A stretch of DNA of 64,000 bases, from the NCBI GenBank assembly GCA_964247055.1, contig OZ176052.1:9610001-9674000 (forward strand). Reading direction: 5' to 3'. Below the pieces are notes generated by a model, which saw only the letters and a program-made list of their open reading frames with translations, made no database searches and was not told the origin of the DNA. Shown here in pieces: positions 21,659 to 35,900 of the stretch. Made by a program: the position numbers and the translations under genes. Within the stretch, counting starts at the first letter, position 1, and each line of letters starts with the position of its first letter. Source of the DNA: Paragordius varius. Taxonomy: Eukaryota > Nematomorpha.

Positions 21659-24600
21659 ATAATTTGTAGAAATATTAAAAATTTCATTGAATAGGGATCT
21701 ATTTTTAAAAATCTTGGGAAAATATGAAGGCATCTCTAATATAAATTGGACAAATTATAATGTCATACCAGCAACTCAAGTTTCTAATAATAATACATAG
21801 ATTTAAGTCTGCGGCCGGAACTTTTCTATGCTTGATTTTACTTCTTTGAACACTTTTAGATACAATAATAATTTAATATTCCAAATATTTTTTAGATAGG
21901 TTATTTTATATTTTATATACATATATTAAACAAAACCATGTTTTATCATTCATAGTTCATTTGGCCATTATAGTTCTTCTAATAAATTTAAAAAATAATT
22001 TTCCTTGAGTCTAAATATAATGATATTATATTCTTATAATATTGAGTTAATTTATGTATAAAAAATATGGTATTCAAATCTTTGAAGGGAAACTCAGGAA
22101 ACATAAGAACCGATTTTAAATTTTTGACCACTCTAATTCCATTTTTGAGAAAATCGACTTATGGTTTCACTTTTTCGACTGGTTCAAAGCCGCCCTAGTA
22201 TGTTGACTATAATTCGAAAATCAATGTATATGTTTGATGCTTGTAAAAATAAATATATTTCATGAAAAGGTAAAACATTTAAAATAGTTCATATAATTAC
22301 ATAGAATTAAAATTATATAAGGTTTTTGAATTTAAATAGGTTTAAATAATGGAAAAGATCGGAAGACAAATATCGTAAAATATATAGATTATTATGATAA
22401 ATTTTTGCACATATACAATTTTTTATGTATACTTGTTTTTCAAAAACGTTATTAGGGTTAAGCCTCTCTTATTTTTACAGCTACTTATAAACCATAACGC
22501 ATGCTGCTAAAATAATAAATTATGATAAATTTAAATCCGATTTGGGTTAATAAATATTACGTCTACACAAATTTTAATTTCCAAAATAAAATTCTTATTA
22601 AAACAATTATTTGATAATAAATACTCAAAATTAAAGGCAAAATATATAAGAATCAGGCTTGTTACATCTAAAAAAAATTTTGTCCAATCCATAACCTGTT
22701 TGTTTGTAAAAAATATAGTTAAACAAAAAATACGAATTTAAGAATATCTTTAAAAACACTTTTTTTGTTATCATGTCAAACCTTTGTAAATTGCCAAAAA
22801 GTCTGATAGTTTAGTATACTAAAATTCTTTAAAGTTGAAAATATTTATATGTACTTAATTATCGCTTTAAGTTTAGTTGAATCAAATTACTTTTGTTCTA
22901 GTGACATTGGAATTCCGGATAAAATTTAAAATTTAAAATCGCTCCTAAAAGGCGTAGATGTATTAATGATATTTCTCCATTTAAGACACGCTAGCACGCG
23001 AATTTATTTTTTACATTTTTTACAATTAAATTTTTTTTTCGATAAATGCAAAAAAGCTCCAAAATTTACTCGTAACATGTATACAAAGAAATTGCTTTGA
23101 GACTAATTATATTATAATTAGAGAAAATAAAAATTTTATGTAAAAATTATTATAAATCCATATCGTTAAAAAATAAATATGCATATTATTAATGTAATTA
23201 AATTATTGGGATAAAGAAAAGATAGCAAAAATAATTGGTGACAAAGTATATATATAGCGGCAAAAAACAATGTTACGAAACCACAGCGATGATAGAAAGA
23301 TAGAAACAACACATCTTTGCTATATTAAAATTAATATTGATATCAAGCAAATTTTCTTTAAAAAATTAGAATTAGAATTTTATGTTTAGCTATTGATAAA
23401 CTAAAAATTTGAATCAAAAACTTCCTTATTACTGTAATGTATAAATTACTATTAACTTTGGTAATTTTATGTGCTTTTTATCCAAAAATGGAACTTTAGA
23501 GAGAGAAGATACTGAGAATCCAAATATACAATTTGTGAAATAAATATTCTTCTTATATTATTATTTATATAAGAATCCCATATAAACTGGTAATTGGAAT
23601 AACAATAAAACAAAAATAAAAATATATATCTTTCTTTTTTGATCTAGATCAGAAATATTTGTACATCTACATATTAAATATTGGAAAAAACAATTTTGTA
23701 AAACTATCGACCAAATAATATTGGACAATCTTTCTATGTTATGTAATCCACTCATAAATCTCTCGTATAATTATCTGCTTACGATAGTTTTTGAACATAT
23801 TTTTCCGATATTTTCTATGGTATTATAGTTGGTATTAAACATATATTGTAAAGTATGGCCATAGTTATAAATCTTCCAAAAACATTTCTTTTCATATATC
23901 TGCTCTAAATCTTTTTAGGTTACATACTTTAAATGGAAGTGTTTAAAATATATATGTTTATCATTATAAGTATTCAAAAAATTCATGATTACAAAATTAT
24001 TTTATTAATTAGTAATAAACAAAGCCATACTCTTATAATATTAATTAGTAAATTTTAACAAAATCAATGAAGATGATGATTAGTATAGATGGTTTCACAT
24101 AGAGGATGGTAAATAATATATTAAAAGAATAGAAGTGCCTACAAAAGTATCACTACAAAGCGTCTATTTTAATTTTTAGACTAAATCTTCAAAGGACCTC
24201 TCTATATTTAAATCAATCATACCATAAAATAAAACAGATTCTATAAATTTTGAAGCCATCTTTATAAAATCAAAAATCCTAACTATAAAAAAACTCTTGT
24301 TATTAGTTGTGTCATAATTAAAATATTATAAGAATTAAGATAGTATCATGCTTTTGAATGGAAAAACAGGACTTCGAATTCTTGGTTTTAAATCCATTTC
24401 ACCAATCCAGGTCCATTTTTAAATCAGGAACCAACTCGGTGTCGGTTCCAACCGTTTAGGAACAACCTTGCTCACTTTTTTCAGCCTAATTCACCTGACA
24501 GCATTATATACTTAAAAATATCATATTTGGTATTTTGAAAGAAATTCTTAAAAACATTATTGAAAAATTCAAATTAATAATAGTGTATCGTAAAACCCTT

Positions 24601-25973
24601 AATTTCCTTCATAGTTGGCAAGAATTATAGAAAGAAATTCCTTAAAATAAGCCGTTGCTAATTATGGTTTAAATAGAGTTTTATCTATTTGTCAATCGAG
24701 AGTTTAATAATATTATAATCAGACGCTAGGGGCATAATATCAATTATTGTCAGCTTAAAAACATTTTGAAGTTACATTTTTCATTTAAAATTTGTATTTA
24801 ACATTGTAAGCTACAAACTATATAAATGATTTATTACAAATTAGTGTTATACTATAATTAAAACACGTAACCAAGGAAAGTTTTAATTATATTACTTGTA
24901 AAAACGGGTGACTGCTAAAAATCACATATATGTGCAGTGTTTCATTGCTAATGCAACGTATTAACCAATATATTACGAATTCTGATGTAAGCTAGTTTTC
25001 CAAAACTATACAAACTTTCAGAATTGGGCATCCAATGTATTAGCATACTTGAAATTATTATAGGAAAATTTGATTTCGAAATATCATTTAACACAAAAGT
25101 GCTAAAATAATTTTGCTAAGCCAGATATCTAGCATGAAACTATATGTATAAACCATAAATAATTAGCATAAAAAATGATGAAAAAAGTATGACTGGTAAT
25201 ATACTAAAATACATGATGCTATATTTGAAAATTTCTGGCTATTATAATAATATTTATTGTTAACTAAACATACCCGTATAATAATATGTCTTGGACCAAT
25301 GTTGCAAACTAGCCCTAAGAAATTATTTGCTCCTACTTTTTTTAAGATTAAATCAAAAATGAAAATTTTTCGGAAGATTATTTTGGTCAGCAAGCGGCTG
25401 TTTATATATTTCGTCTCGATATACAATATAATATTTCTATATCTATCTCAGGTCAGATGATAAATAATAATGCTGTGTTAACGTCCTAAATCTTTTAATT
25501 ATATCTAAATATTGATGTAGAGATGGGTTGAGAATTAAAATAGGGCAATGAATCATATGATTTAATCATAATGAAATTTTTATCTTATAGGTATAACATG
25601 TATTAATGATTTTCAAACCAATAAATTGCAAAATTAAAGGCTTAAAAACTATTGATTTTTAATCCCAAAGGGCCTTGGTATATTTTTTAATCATTTAATA
25701 AATACATACTTCGGCAGAAATTGAGTCGAAAACAATTTTCTATAAAATTTATTGAGAGTATTTAAGAAACACAATCCTGCATCATTTATGTATAGAAGCA
25801 TTAATTTGTGGTTAAATGCCCTTTATTGTTAGGTAAATTCTTGTTTTCAAAATATTTACAATTTAATATTGGCACCACCAACTTCATTCCCTTAAACACT
25901 TATTGCTATGCCTCAATACTTTAAATAACCATTAAACATTTCAAAATTACTTTTAACATTTGATCCTTTATTA
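21659..25973. other. Gene-poor A+T-rich region with old repeat pieces
   Basis: No exon recognised. Short pieces rich in GGAACC and GGTTCC (about 21270-21340, 22100-22200, 24380-24480, and also 18175-18230) suggest remnants of one more repeat family. The rest shows no structure I can support. Confidence 0.35.
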
Positions 25974-27010
25974 CAGTCATGTAGACTTTATTTTATTATA
26001 CATTTACTTTTTTTCGTTAAATGGGTATTAATATTTGGTAATGAATATAAAAACAAGAGCAATATGGTATTACCATATCATATTCTTTAAAGAAGTGTGG
26101 GGGAAGGGCGTCAGAAATCTTTGGTAAAAAATGAAAATACACTAACTACTAATACTTCACTCAAAATTATTGTATAAAAGGGTTAGGAAAATCGTAATTT
26201 TTTTCTCAATTATATTTTTTTTTGTTTTGATATGGGAACGATTTTAAAAGGGATATTCACGATAGATTGTAATCCTATTGAAAAAAATTATAATAAATAT
26301 TTTTTTTACCTATACATAAAAATCTATATTTAAGAGGTTAATTTGTTTTGTTTAACACACTTGGATACAACACATTCATTTTTAAGCTAAAACCAAAAGG
26401 TAAAAATTTAGTCAACGTGACATGTGTGCAATGGTAAAATTGAAAGAATACAAAATAAATCTCTTTTTTTACTTCTATCAAGGTTAGATGTGATTTAAAT
26501 AAAAAATTGGCTTTAATTTTACCCTTAACACTAAATTAAGACGACATTTTGCAAATATTTTGTAAAATAAAAATGGCGTCGAAGTTGTTTGTCATGGAAC
26601 TTTTTTTTCGAAACAAAATTTTATTTAGATATTTCGGCATATTTATATAATTTTTATTAGGAAAGAAGCATAAAAATTGGGACCGTTTCTTTGACTAGTT
26701 TAAAAATCCTAACTCAATGTCGTATATTTAGATATCCCAATTCAAATCTAGGTGTTAAATAAAAATTTTATCAAAAAAATTAATATATAAAATTTTGCAA
26801 AAAATTAACAAAAATATTACCATTCCCCTTTAACAATATTTTAAGATTTTCATTTTTTACCAAAGATTTCTGACGCCCTTCCCCCACACTTCATTAAAGA
26901 ATATGATATGGTAATACCATATTGCTCTTGTTTTTATATTCTTTACCAAATATTAATACCCATTTAACGAAAAAAAGTAAATGTTTAATAAAATAAAGTC
27001 TACATGACTG
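25974..27010. mobile_element. Tc1/mariner-like element with TIRs of about 170 bp
   Basis: A 1037-bp element flanked by TA. Left arm CAGTCATGTAGACTTTATTT ... TTCGTTAAATGGGTATTAAT ... CAAGAGCAATATGGTATTAC ... GGGGGAAGGGCGTCAGAAAT ends near 26150. The right arm (about 26850-27010) is its near-perfect complement. The interior (about 26340-26770) is non-coding and also occurs in diverged form at 27640-28170. Ends match the 224-bp MITE at 40081. Confidence 0.9.
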
Positions 27011-27094
27011 TACCTTTTAATAACTTGTAGACGATTACGTGGGGTAATTTTGGACCCCAGACCTTGTTAAAATTTAATTAAACATTGTTTTTTT

Positions 27095-27510
27095 ATTAGT
27101 TATTAAATCTTAAATTTTTTACAGTTTTCTAAATTCTAATATAGCTCAAAATCGGGATAGCTTCAAAACCCTATTGAAACAAATAGCTGATTTTACAATA
27201 AATAAATATCAAAAATTGCTGCTAAAATGACTTTTGTAAGCTTTTAAAAAAATTAATATTTTAACCATAATACAGTTATATGCCTGTTATAGCATAAAAA
27301 ATAAAAAAAAGGTGGTGACAAGTAGTTTGGTATTGGGTTTATTTTTTAAATTTTACATTTAAAATTTTTCATTTACTACGCACCTAAAAGGCTAAAGAAT
27401 GGATTTTAAATTTAAGTCTGATATCACAAATACTTCTAAGTTAACATCGCTCTGGGAAAACTTTCCCAAAAGATAATGACGTGTTTAAACTCTTTCTTGA
27501 TAACAAATTT
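27095..27510. repeat. Dispersed repeat R1, copy B
   Basis: Carries ATAGCTCAAAATCGGGATAG, ATAGCTGATTTTACAATAAA, GGTGGTGACAAGTAGTTTGG, CACCTAAAAGGCTAAAGAAT and ACATCGCTCTGGGAAAACTT in the same order as copies at 12755 and 45120. Confidence 0.6.
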
Positions 27511-27639
27511 ATTTTAATTTAATTAGGTCTTGGCTGATACAATTTCAATCAATGTCAAATTTGTAGTATTTTACGATTTTATCAACTCTAGTCTGCATAT
27601 TTTAAATTTTAATAATAGTAAAAAAAGTGTAAAAAAATA

Positions 27640-28170
27640 ACATTTGGATACAACACATTCATTTCAGTACTTCGTTTAGAATTAGGCTTTGGGGACCACG
27701 ATTTAAAATTAAATATTTCTAAAAATATGGAATGAAACCATGGCAAATGTTTGTACTTATTTAACATTAATGCACCGTAAAAAAGAATTATTTAAAAAAC
27801 TTGATATTACTTATTTTATGGATAAACCCGCTACAAATTTAGCCAACTTGACATATGAGCATTAGCTAAATAAATAATGAAAAATAACAATTTTTTCTGT
27901 TGATATTTATGTTAGATGTAATTTAATTAAAAAATTACCGTGAGTTTTAGCGTTAAAATCAAATAAACGAGAATTTTTTGCGAAATTGTTCCTAAAATGG
28001 CGTCAAAGCAGTTTGATATGGAATTTTTATTCAAAATAAAATTTTATTTAGATATTTTGGCTTATTGGGATAGAAGCATAAATGAAACCGTTTCTTTTGG
28101 TAATTTTTTAGAAGTATCAAATTATAGTGGGTTTTTTTAAATAGGCTAACATGAATTGAAGTGTTAAATA
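27640..28170. repeat. Second copy of the 26.3-26.8 kb repeat
   Basis: Shares TTGGATACAACACATTCATT, ATTTAGCCAACTTGACAT, TTAGATGTxATTTxAATxAA, AAAATGGCGTCxAAG-xGTTTG and AAAATTTTATTTAGATATTT with 26340-26770, in order and in the same direction. Non-coding. Confidence 0.7.
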
Positions 28171-29477
28171 AACAAAATTACTGTTAAAGTATATACAACA
28201 TATGTTTAATTTTAATCATCTGTGTTGTTTATGCCATAAGCTACTGTAAATGACGCAATTTAACTTAACATAAAAATAAAGTAATAAAAAAGATAATAAT
28301 ATCAGAATAATTCCCTGAAAAATATTTAAGACTGAAGATATTTTTAAATAATTGGAGGAAACATTGAGGGGACAATGACAAATATTATAAAAAGAAACAT
28401 AAATTTAATTATAATGCGGTATTGAAATATTTAAAGGTAAGTGGTTTGAAGTGTTTAAGGGTTGACCTGTTAGTATCAATGGTATCCATAAACTAAAAGT
28501 TTAGTTTTTTATTTGTATAACAAAAACAGCATATAATAATTTTGGTATTTTAAAAAAAGGCTTTACCCAGTTTTAATATTAGTTATTTTAATTTGACAAT
28601 AGGGTTATATTGGGGCCCGCTGCTGTAAATTTACATTATATTACCTGTATAAGTGAGAGATTTTTGTTTTAAATGATTTTTAATTCCAAATGAAATAATA
28701 AAAATTAATTTATAAATACATAATAATAAAATTTCTTTTGACTCGCCTACTTAAAGACAACCGCTAATATTGCTATTATAAGTATGTCATCTAAATGACC
28801 GCTGATAAAATTGTTAAAAAAGGCACAATAAATTAATAGTTAAGCGTGTCGTAAAAAATGGTTCTTTTAAAAATATCATTTTTTAATTTTATGAACTTAA
28901 TTCACCAACTGCCATCCAAAAAGATATCAAAGTTAATCAACTTAATTAAATACTAACAAATTTAACAGAGCCATTCTTTGAATGTGGAATTTCGCATCAA
29001 TTTAATAATGATAACACATGATTAAAATTTAATTCATTTAAACTTTAATTAAAGTAATATATTTTTTAATTTAAAAATAGCACTTTTGATTAAAAAGGTT
29101 TTTTTTCACAAACGAATTTTTTTTCAAAGAAACATAGCTTCAAGAATAATTTAGAGTAAGTACTTTAATTTATATCACTAAAAAGTGCTTTATCACATAA
29201 GTTCAAAAATGTAGTTGTGAAATGGCATTCTTTGAAAATTAAATATGAATAGTGCCGTCAAATTTAGAGGTTTACTTTAAACGTAAAAAATATTTTGTAT
29301 TTGTATTCATGGTCCATTAAAATTCGAAAGATTGGGAATCTAAAACCATACAAGAGAAAAACAAAAAGCGCCAAATAATTATAATTTTGCTTAAAATAAT
29401 TTTACATCCTATGGTATGGGCATAAAATTATCTTATATGAAATTTGCTTTTTTAAACCAATTTTGCGCAACATATGT
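28171..29477. other. Intergenic A+T-rich stretch, nothing recognised
   Basis: No exon, RNA gene or clear repeat seen. Confidence 0.3.
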
Positions 29478-29485
29478 AGCATAAG

Positions 29486-30145
29486 TAGGGTTGTGCATTT
29501 GACTGCTTTTTTAAAAAAGTCCGGTCAAACCCAGTCAGACCATGGCCATGACCACTTTTTACATAAGTAAATATCATGTGATATTGGATTGTGAAAATAA
29601 TGTTCGTACGACAATTGCGTTTTACTAATAATGTCATGTTTTTTCTAAAAAGTTTATATTATACATTTTTTATATTATTATTTACAGATATTTTAAATCA
29701 AAGAATTTTGTTTTTGAATAAATTTTGCCACATGTGTGTGGCCTTCTGAATCTTCAAATACATAGCTTTTAATACTGGTTACAAATAAAATTTTACCTAG
29801 TTTGTTTTAAACTTTCTTTCATCATTGAAATATCCAATTATAAAATGTTTTGTCAAAATATTTCACATATATGGAATAATTGCATATTTTGCATAGAGCT
29901 TGATTGTTTTGTTTTTCGAATAAGAAAAATGCTAATGTTATTGCATGTTTAACAATTTTATTTTGTTAAATAGGCATATATAAATATTTAAATTATATTT
30001 TTAAAAAAATATTAAAAAACAAACTCTTACTATTTCTCGTCCAAAAAAATTTACCACCAATTTTTCAAAAAAACAGCTGTTTTTTTGGTCAAAAAATAAA
30101 TAGTCACTGACCTGGTCCATTGATGACTTGGTCAGCAGAACCCTA
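29486..30145. mobile_element. Non-autonomous hAT element (TAGGGTT ends, perfect 8-bp duplication)
   Basis: A 660-bp element with AGCATAAG at 29478-29485 and at 30146-30153. Ends: TAGGGTTGTGCATTTGACTG and CTTGGTCAGCAGAACCCTA, mirrored over the first 11 bases with one mismatch. GGTCAAAC/GGTCAGAC-type subterminal motifs recur at both ends. TAGGG ends plus an 8-bp duplication are characteristic of hAT (Ac-like). No transposase frame. Confidence 0.88.
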
Positions 30146-30153
30146 AGCATAAG

Positions 30154-31650
30154 TGATATTATGAATGCATCGACCATGGTAAGTCACTTTTAAAAAGCCA
30201 CTCTGTTTAGCCCGACTCCCCGTATTTTCACGCAAAATCAAAGCGTTAAAAACTCCTTTGAAGCCTTTTTACCGTACAATGTCTGAAAACATATAAATTA
30301 GATATTTTGAGCATAAAGCTCACTTGAGAAAAGGCCCACTTCTGGTAAAGTAGGCTTTCGCAATATCATTATTTCAAAAAGTGCAAAACAAAAAATGTAT
30401 ATCATGGCCATTTGTAATTCAATACATTGATTGAGCTACTATTAAAATTTTCCATATCCAGCTCCACTAGAAGTTATTTCAATAAATCGTAAAATACAAA
30501 TAGCAGTAGTGTGCAAAAAATATAAATTTATTCCGTTCAAAGAAATAACATCTTATAAATGGAAATTTTACCTGGTTTGATCAACTTTGGATTTGATTTG
30601 TTACCCACTATGTTAAAAACCAGGGGTTTCCTAAAAAAAGTCCCTAAATCGGGCTTCATAACATTTTTTCAAAAAAAGTTTAGACATATCGAAAGCTGAC
30701 CTTCATATTTTGCCAAATTATTTTTTCTGGCAACTGCAACATTTAAAGTAAAACAAAACCCCATAAAGCTTTTAAATTCTCAGAAATTAATATTTATCAA
30801 TATAATTTAGCAATAAGGAAATGTTTTTTAAAAATTTGTGTTCGCTATAAAATAAATTGAAAAAATGGCCAATGCGTAGAGGCATTTTGATTGAAATATT
30901 TGCATTTGCAAAAAATTAATTCAATTATCTCGTGTCATAACTAAAAAACATGGCTAATTTTAACTTTAATGGTTTTCTTTGAGATTCAAGTCAAGAATAA
31001 AAAGTTAGTAATAGTTTTATTTTTTAAGCAAATAGGATAGTAAACTCAGTATACTGTGCAAAAACCTTTAATGTGAGGCTTTTTAAACAACAAAATTCGT
31101 AAATTTAAAAATACAAAAATTTTAACCGCTTTTGATTCAAACTTATCGAAACAAAATTTTTGTACTTCATCATTATCGATAAACAAATAGCCATTTTAAT
31201 TGATGAAAAAAAATTTACAAGAAAATTATTAAAATACTTTAGGTTTTCTTACTTCTAAAATTTTTGTCAAATAAATCTGAATTTCTCTATTAAAAAACTA
31301 TAATATTTTTGACCCAAAATTTGGTATGCATATACATAGTACAAAAAATAATATCCTAAATATAAATATATATATGTATGGAAAAATGTATCACGGTGTC
31401 CATATGCTTTTAGGGCATATTTAAGAAAAGAATTGACATTTTTTTGCTAACTGCTCTATATCAAAAAATGGCAAAATTAGCTCATTATACTAAATTAAAA
31501 CATTTTGATAAAAGCGAGAAGCATTATCCGAAAAATATCATTAAGATATATCGAACTATCTCTAAAAAGCAAATCATTATTTATACTAAATTTAATAAGA
31601 CGTAGTCACTCGCAAATTGTCGGACCCCTCTAAGGACTCTTTAAACGCAA
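30154..31650. other. Intergenic A+T-rich stretch, nothing recognised
   Basis: Composition is like neighbouring decayed repeats. No gene seen. Confidence 0.3.
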
Positions 31651-31659
31651 GCAGAGATT

Positions 31660-31955
31660 GCGCGATAAGGTATAAATATGTGGTCATGACATCAAAAAAG
31701 GAAATTGTTAAAAATGTATACATTGCTTTAAAATTTAAGTTTTAGCAAAATTTTGTTAAAGTGCACATCATGTTAATTTGAAGCATGACGGAAACTATAA
31801 AATCGATTCGAGATATTATAAAACACCTTTCTATAAAGTTTGATGATGCTCAACATTAGTATCAACTCAAAACTTCGAATAAAAGATTCGTTCATACTCA
31901 AATTTAGGTTAAATAAATATTATGTTTTTTTAATAAAATATACCCATATTAGTTA
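31660..31955. repeat. Dispersed repeat R2, copy 1
   Basis: Shares ACATCAAAAAAGGAAATTGT, GCAAAATTTTGTTAAAGTGC and GATGATGCTCAACATTAGTA blocks with 42650-42905, and the GATGxTGxACATTxxTATxA block with 44080-44250. Non-coding and unclassified. Confidence 0.5.
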
Positions 31956-32671
31956 GCAACCTTGTAAAATTTCAAAGTAATAGAAATGTTGGGCATCATT
32001 TATTTTAACTAAAAATGTTTTTATAATATTTTAGACTTAGAACTTAATACTGTTTCCACCAAGCTTCAAAATACCAATAAGTGCTTTCATTTTGGGCGCA
32101 TTAATAAACATATAAAAATTGATTTGCAAAAAAATACTCTATTCAAGTTGATGCCTAATTTTTAATTTTATTCTAAAATAGATTTTTATGGCAAATTTTC
32201 AATAATTATTAATTTTTAGAATCAGTCAGCTGTTTGTTCTATTTGATTTAGGAAATATCAAAATTGGACACAGTATAAGTTACAAAATTGTATTTAAATT
32301 TTTTTTATTCCAAACATAAATTATATTCAACTTGTATTGCATTTTATTAAAAATCAGCATTTGGGATAAAAACCATTCTAAAATATATTTTTTATGTAAA
32401 AAATTGAAAATTATTAATAAAGTGTTAACCTTTTTATCTTAAATTTTTTAAATAATCTATATACCAATAAATAGCTAGCTGTTTACTGTAGCAACTTTAA
32501 TTAGCTAAAATTTCCTTACAGCCATAAGGATAACATATGGTTAAACTTTGTTTCTCTAGCGTATTGTTAAAACGCCGCAATTAAGTCTATAACCATTAGG
32601 GCTGCAAACCTTATTTATGATATCGTTTTTGTATTTCTACACGATATATGCTTTACTTAGAGCACTTACAT

Positions 32672-32917
32672 CAGGGGGGTGTCAAATTTGCGGCCCGCGA
32701 AAAATTTGCTCCATAATTTGCAAAATATGCTCAGAAAATCAGTAAAATGGATATTTTAATTTTTTTAATTAAGATTATATAATTGGAGAACGATGAAAAA
32801 AATGTTGCATTCTGTTTGCATTTTACAGTTTTATGTTTAAAATCTAATAAATCCTTAAAGAAAGGCCATATATATATGAGATGCGGCCCGCGAAGCCATT
32901 TGTGTTAGACACTCCTG
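32672..32917. mobile_element. Non-autonomous hAT MITE (CAGGGGxGTGTC ends)
   Basis: A 246-bp element. Left CAGGGGGGTGTCAAATTTGC then GGCCCGCGAAAA; right GCGGCCCGCGAAGCC then TGTTAGACACTCCTG. Flanks ACTTACAT / CCTTACAA agree in six of eight bases, a slightly eroded 8-bp duplication. Same superfamily as 20316, but a different or older copy. Confidence 0.82.
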
Positions 32918-35900
32918 CCTTACAAATTTAATTCAAAAATTTTATGAAAAATCATATTTAAAAATGTATATACCTGAGCTTAAATTATGGATAGGTAAGG
33001 CGTTATTTCAATTCACAAATATTCTTGATGACAAAAGCGAATTTCGATATTAAGTATTTGAAGGCTAAAACGGTTATTCTCACGATGATGCAATAAAAAA
33101 ATTAACAAGGTTAAAAGTATATGATACTTGGTGCTTGTATGCAGACTTTTTTTAATCCTTATAATAAAATAAGCATATTAACATTAATTTTTATCCATAA
33201 AAATAAATAGTATATCATAAATGTTAACATCAATGTTATGTAAAACAAGTTAGATGAAATGTAGCGTCGTCCAAATACTTTGCTGTATGCTATGTTAAAA
33301 AACAAGAATAATATCTGTCTAAAAAGTCTGTGAAAACTGTTGTCAACAGGGGAGATAATTAAAATGAGAGGAGAGTGTTAGTTCTCAACAAATGCATGCA
33401 CTTGCATTCTTAGTGTCTGTTTAGTGTGCTATTTATAGCGGTTTATATATATGTGCGTGTCCATGTAGAAAATTCGTATGTTAGGACACACTGAAAATAG
33501 AAATAGTAATAAGAATCATAATAAAGAATGAACGATAATATCGATTTTCAGTTCCAGTTTGAGTTTAAAATTACTTATTATTGTTGTTGTCATAAAAAAA
33601 ATTTGTGTTCAATTAAAGCTTCATAACATTTCATTTTGGCATCCAAATTTTCGATTAATTTTTTATTTTTGCTAAAAAATATCCAATTAGCAGGAAAGAA
33701 CGTAACGGATATCAATTAATAAATTAATTAAATGTTTAAAACGAGTTAAAAATATAAAATTAGATTTTTTAGCCACCGTACACCACGTTTAAAAAATACG
33801 AAAATGCGAATGGTTAAAGGAGCAATTAAAAATTTAACATGAAACATACAAAAAATATCATTTAAACATTAATTTTGTAAAGAAATTATGTAATTCACTC
33901 TTGATACTTAGTATATAAAAAGTCTATATTTATTTACCATTTGTTAAATCAATCAATCATAACGGAAAAAGATTAGTTTTTGTTTATTTTGCCTATATAT
34001 ATATTTAAAAATATATGTATTTGGACGATAACATTGATTTAAAAATATGATTAACAAATGAATAATAAAGCGGCTTGTAGCTTTATAAATTTGCTGTAAA
34101 TACTTTTACCTACCATAATAATCGTAATACAATATTCAAATATTTTTTCCTCGTATATTGTGTTCATTTTATTTAAACTATAAAACTTAAAGGTATATCT
34201 AGCTATCTATGATGTGAAATTGTGTGTATACACAATAAAAAACGTATAAAATATTTACTTTTTGTATATATTCAAAAAATATTACACGATATACTAAAAT
34301 TTTATTTCCTTATATATACTTTTATAACACTATCAAAATCAATTTATTTTAGCTAAATTTTTTATATAATTTAAAATTAATCATATAGAATATCTAATAA
34401 ATCAATAAACTTTAAATCATGGTTTTAATTTTTTTAGACTTTTTAAAAACGATGTTCAAAAATTTATTTAAAAAATGAAATTTATTAAAATAAACATAAC
34501 TGGTATCCAAATTTTCCAGTCTTTTTACACTTCATCGTTTATATTTAAATGTAATTACCATCTAATACTTTACGCAACTTTAACAATTATTTTTTTTAAT
34601 ATTAAATAATTATAGGTAATTAATCATTTATAATTTGGCATAATTGCGTGTCCAGGTGTGTTAACGTGGCCAAAAATTTAATAACCATTGTTTAATAATA
34701 ATAATTATTTAGTAAACATCATAAAAAAGAAAAAAAAACGTATTATCTCGTCCCCTGGATAACAACAATAATAAATAGATATTATTATAGCTCATTAAAT
34801 ATTCTCAAGGTTAACTTTCTTTTTCCAAAAAATACACTAGTGTGGACAGCTTCGATTTTTCTATGTTAAAAATAATGACGCGACAGACAAAAAACCATAT
34901 ACCATAACAAACACAGGACAGGCTTAGAAATTATTATCGTGCAAAAGATTATATTTAATTTAAATTATTATTCGCAGGAAAGCGTTATTTGGATAACGTT
35001 TATGTGATAGCCACAAGTCCACTTTTAATTATTGAAAGTTAAAACTAATTTTTGACAAAAAAATTTTACAGTAAACAGCCATATAATTGATATGGATCTC
35101 TTAAATTTTTAATATGGATGGAATAATTTAAATAGGCGATTATAATTTTTTTATTTTTCACTTTCTTAAATTGTACAAAAAAAATTGTTCCCTTTAACAA
35201 ATGAAAAGACCCATAAAGTATTTTCATAAAGGGCACCAAAAGTAATTTACAAAACACAATAAACTTTATTTTAAAATTAATGTAATACATAGTCACCAAG
35301 AAATGTTGATATGTTTTTTATCGCTAATTACTAAATTGATTAAATAATATAATAGTTGGTGTTTTAAAACACTTCATCACAAATGATGTCATATCTTTCA
35401 ACATCAAATAAGGTGATTTTTTATAATTATTGTTAGAAAAACGCACAGATTGTTGAAACAATATCTAAAATTTGATTTGAAATCATATCAATTTTTAATT
35501 TAATGATTTTACACCAGGCTAAAATTTAGAGAAGCTCAAATGTGTACATAAAGAACATTAATATCGCTTACATAACCTTTTACTTCAGTCACGTAAATAT
35601 TTTATTAAATATGTAAATTTTATCTTTACGGTAGAATCTCATATAGAAAATGAGACGAAATATAAAAATGATACTAAATTTTACTAAACCATTAGTGGGT
35701 AATTGTTTTTAATATAGAGATAACTTAGTTGACAGTTAATATATTAGCAATCTCAATTCAAAGTCCGGCTTAATGTCATTTACCCAAATTTAAATTTAAA
35801 TATTTGTTTGATCCTAAATAAAGTTGACCAAGCTAGATAATAGATTAAAACTTTTATCATCAAATAGTTGCTATTGGGTAATGATTAAAATGAATTTACT

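Noticed and set aside
18170-24480. GGAACC/GGTTCC-rich pieces as one large element running 18.2-24.5 kb
   Set aside because: The pieces are short, differ in order and orientation, and are separated by unrelated elements. No consistent ends.
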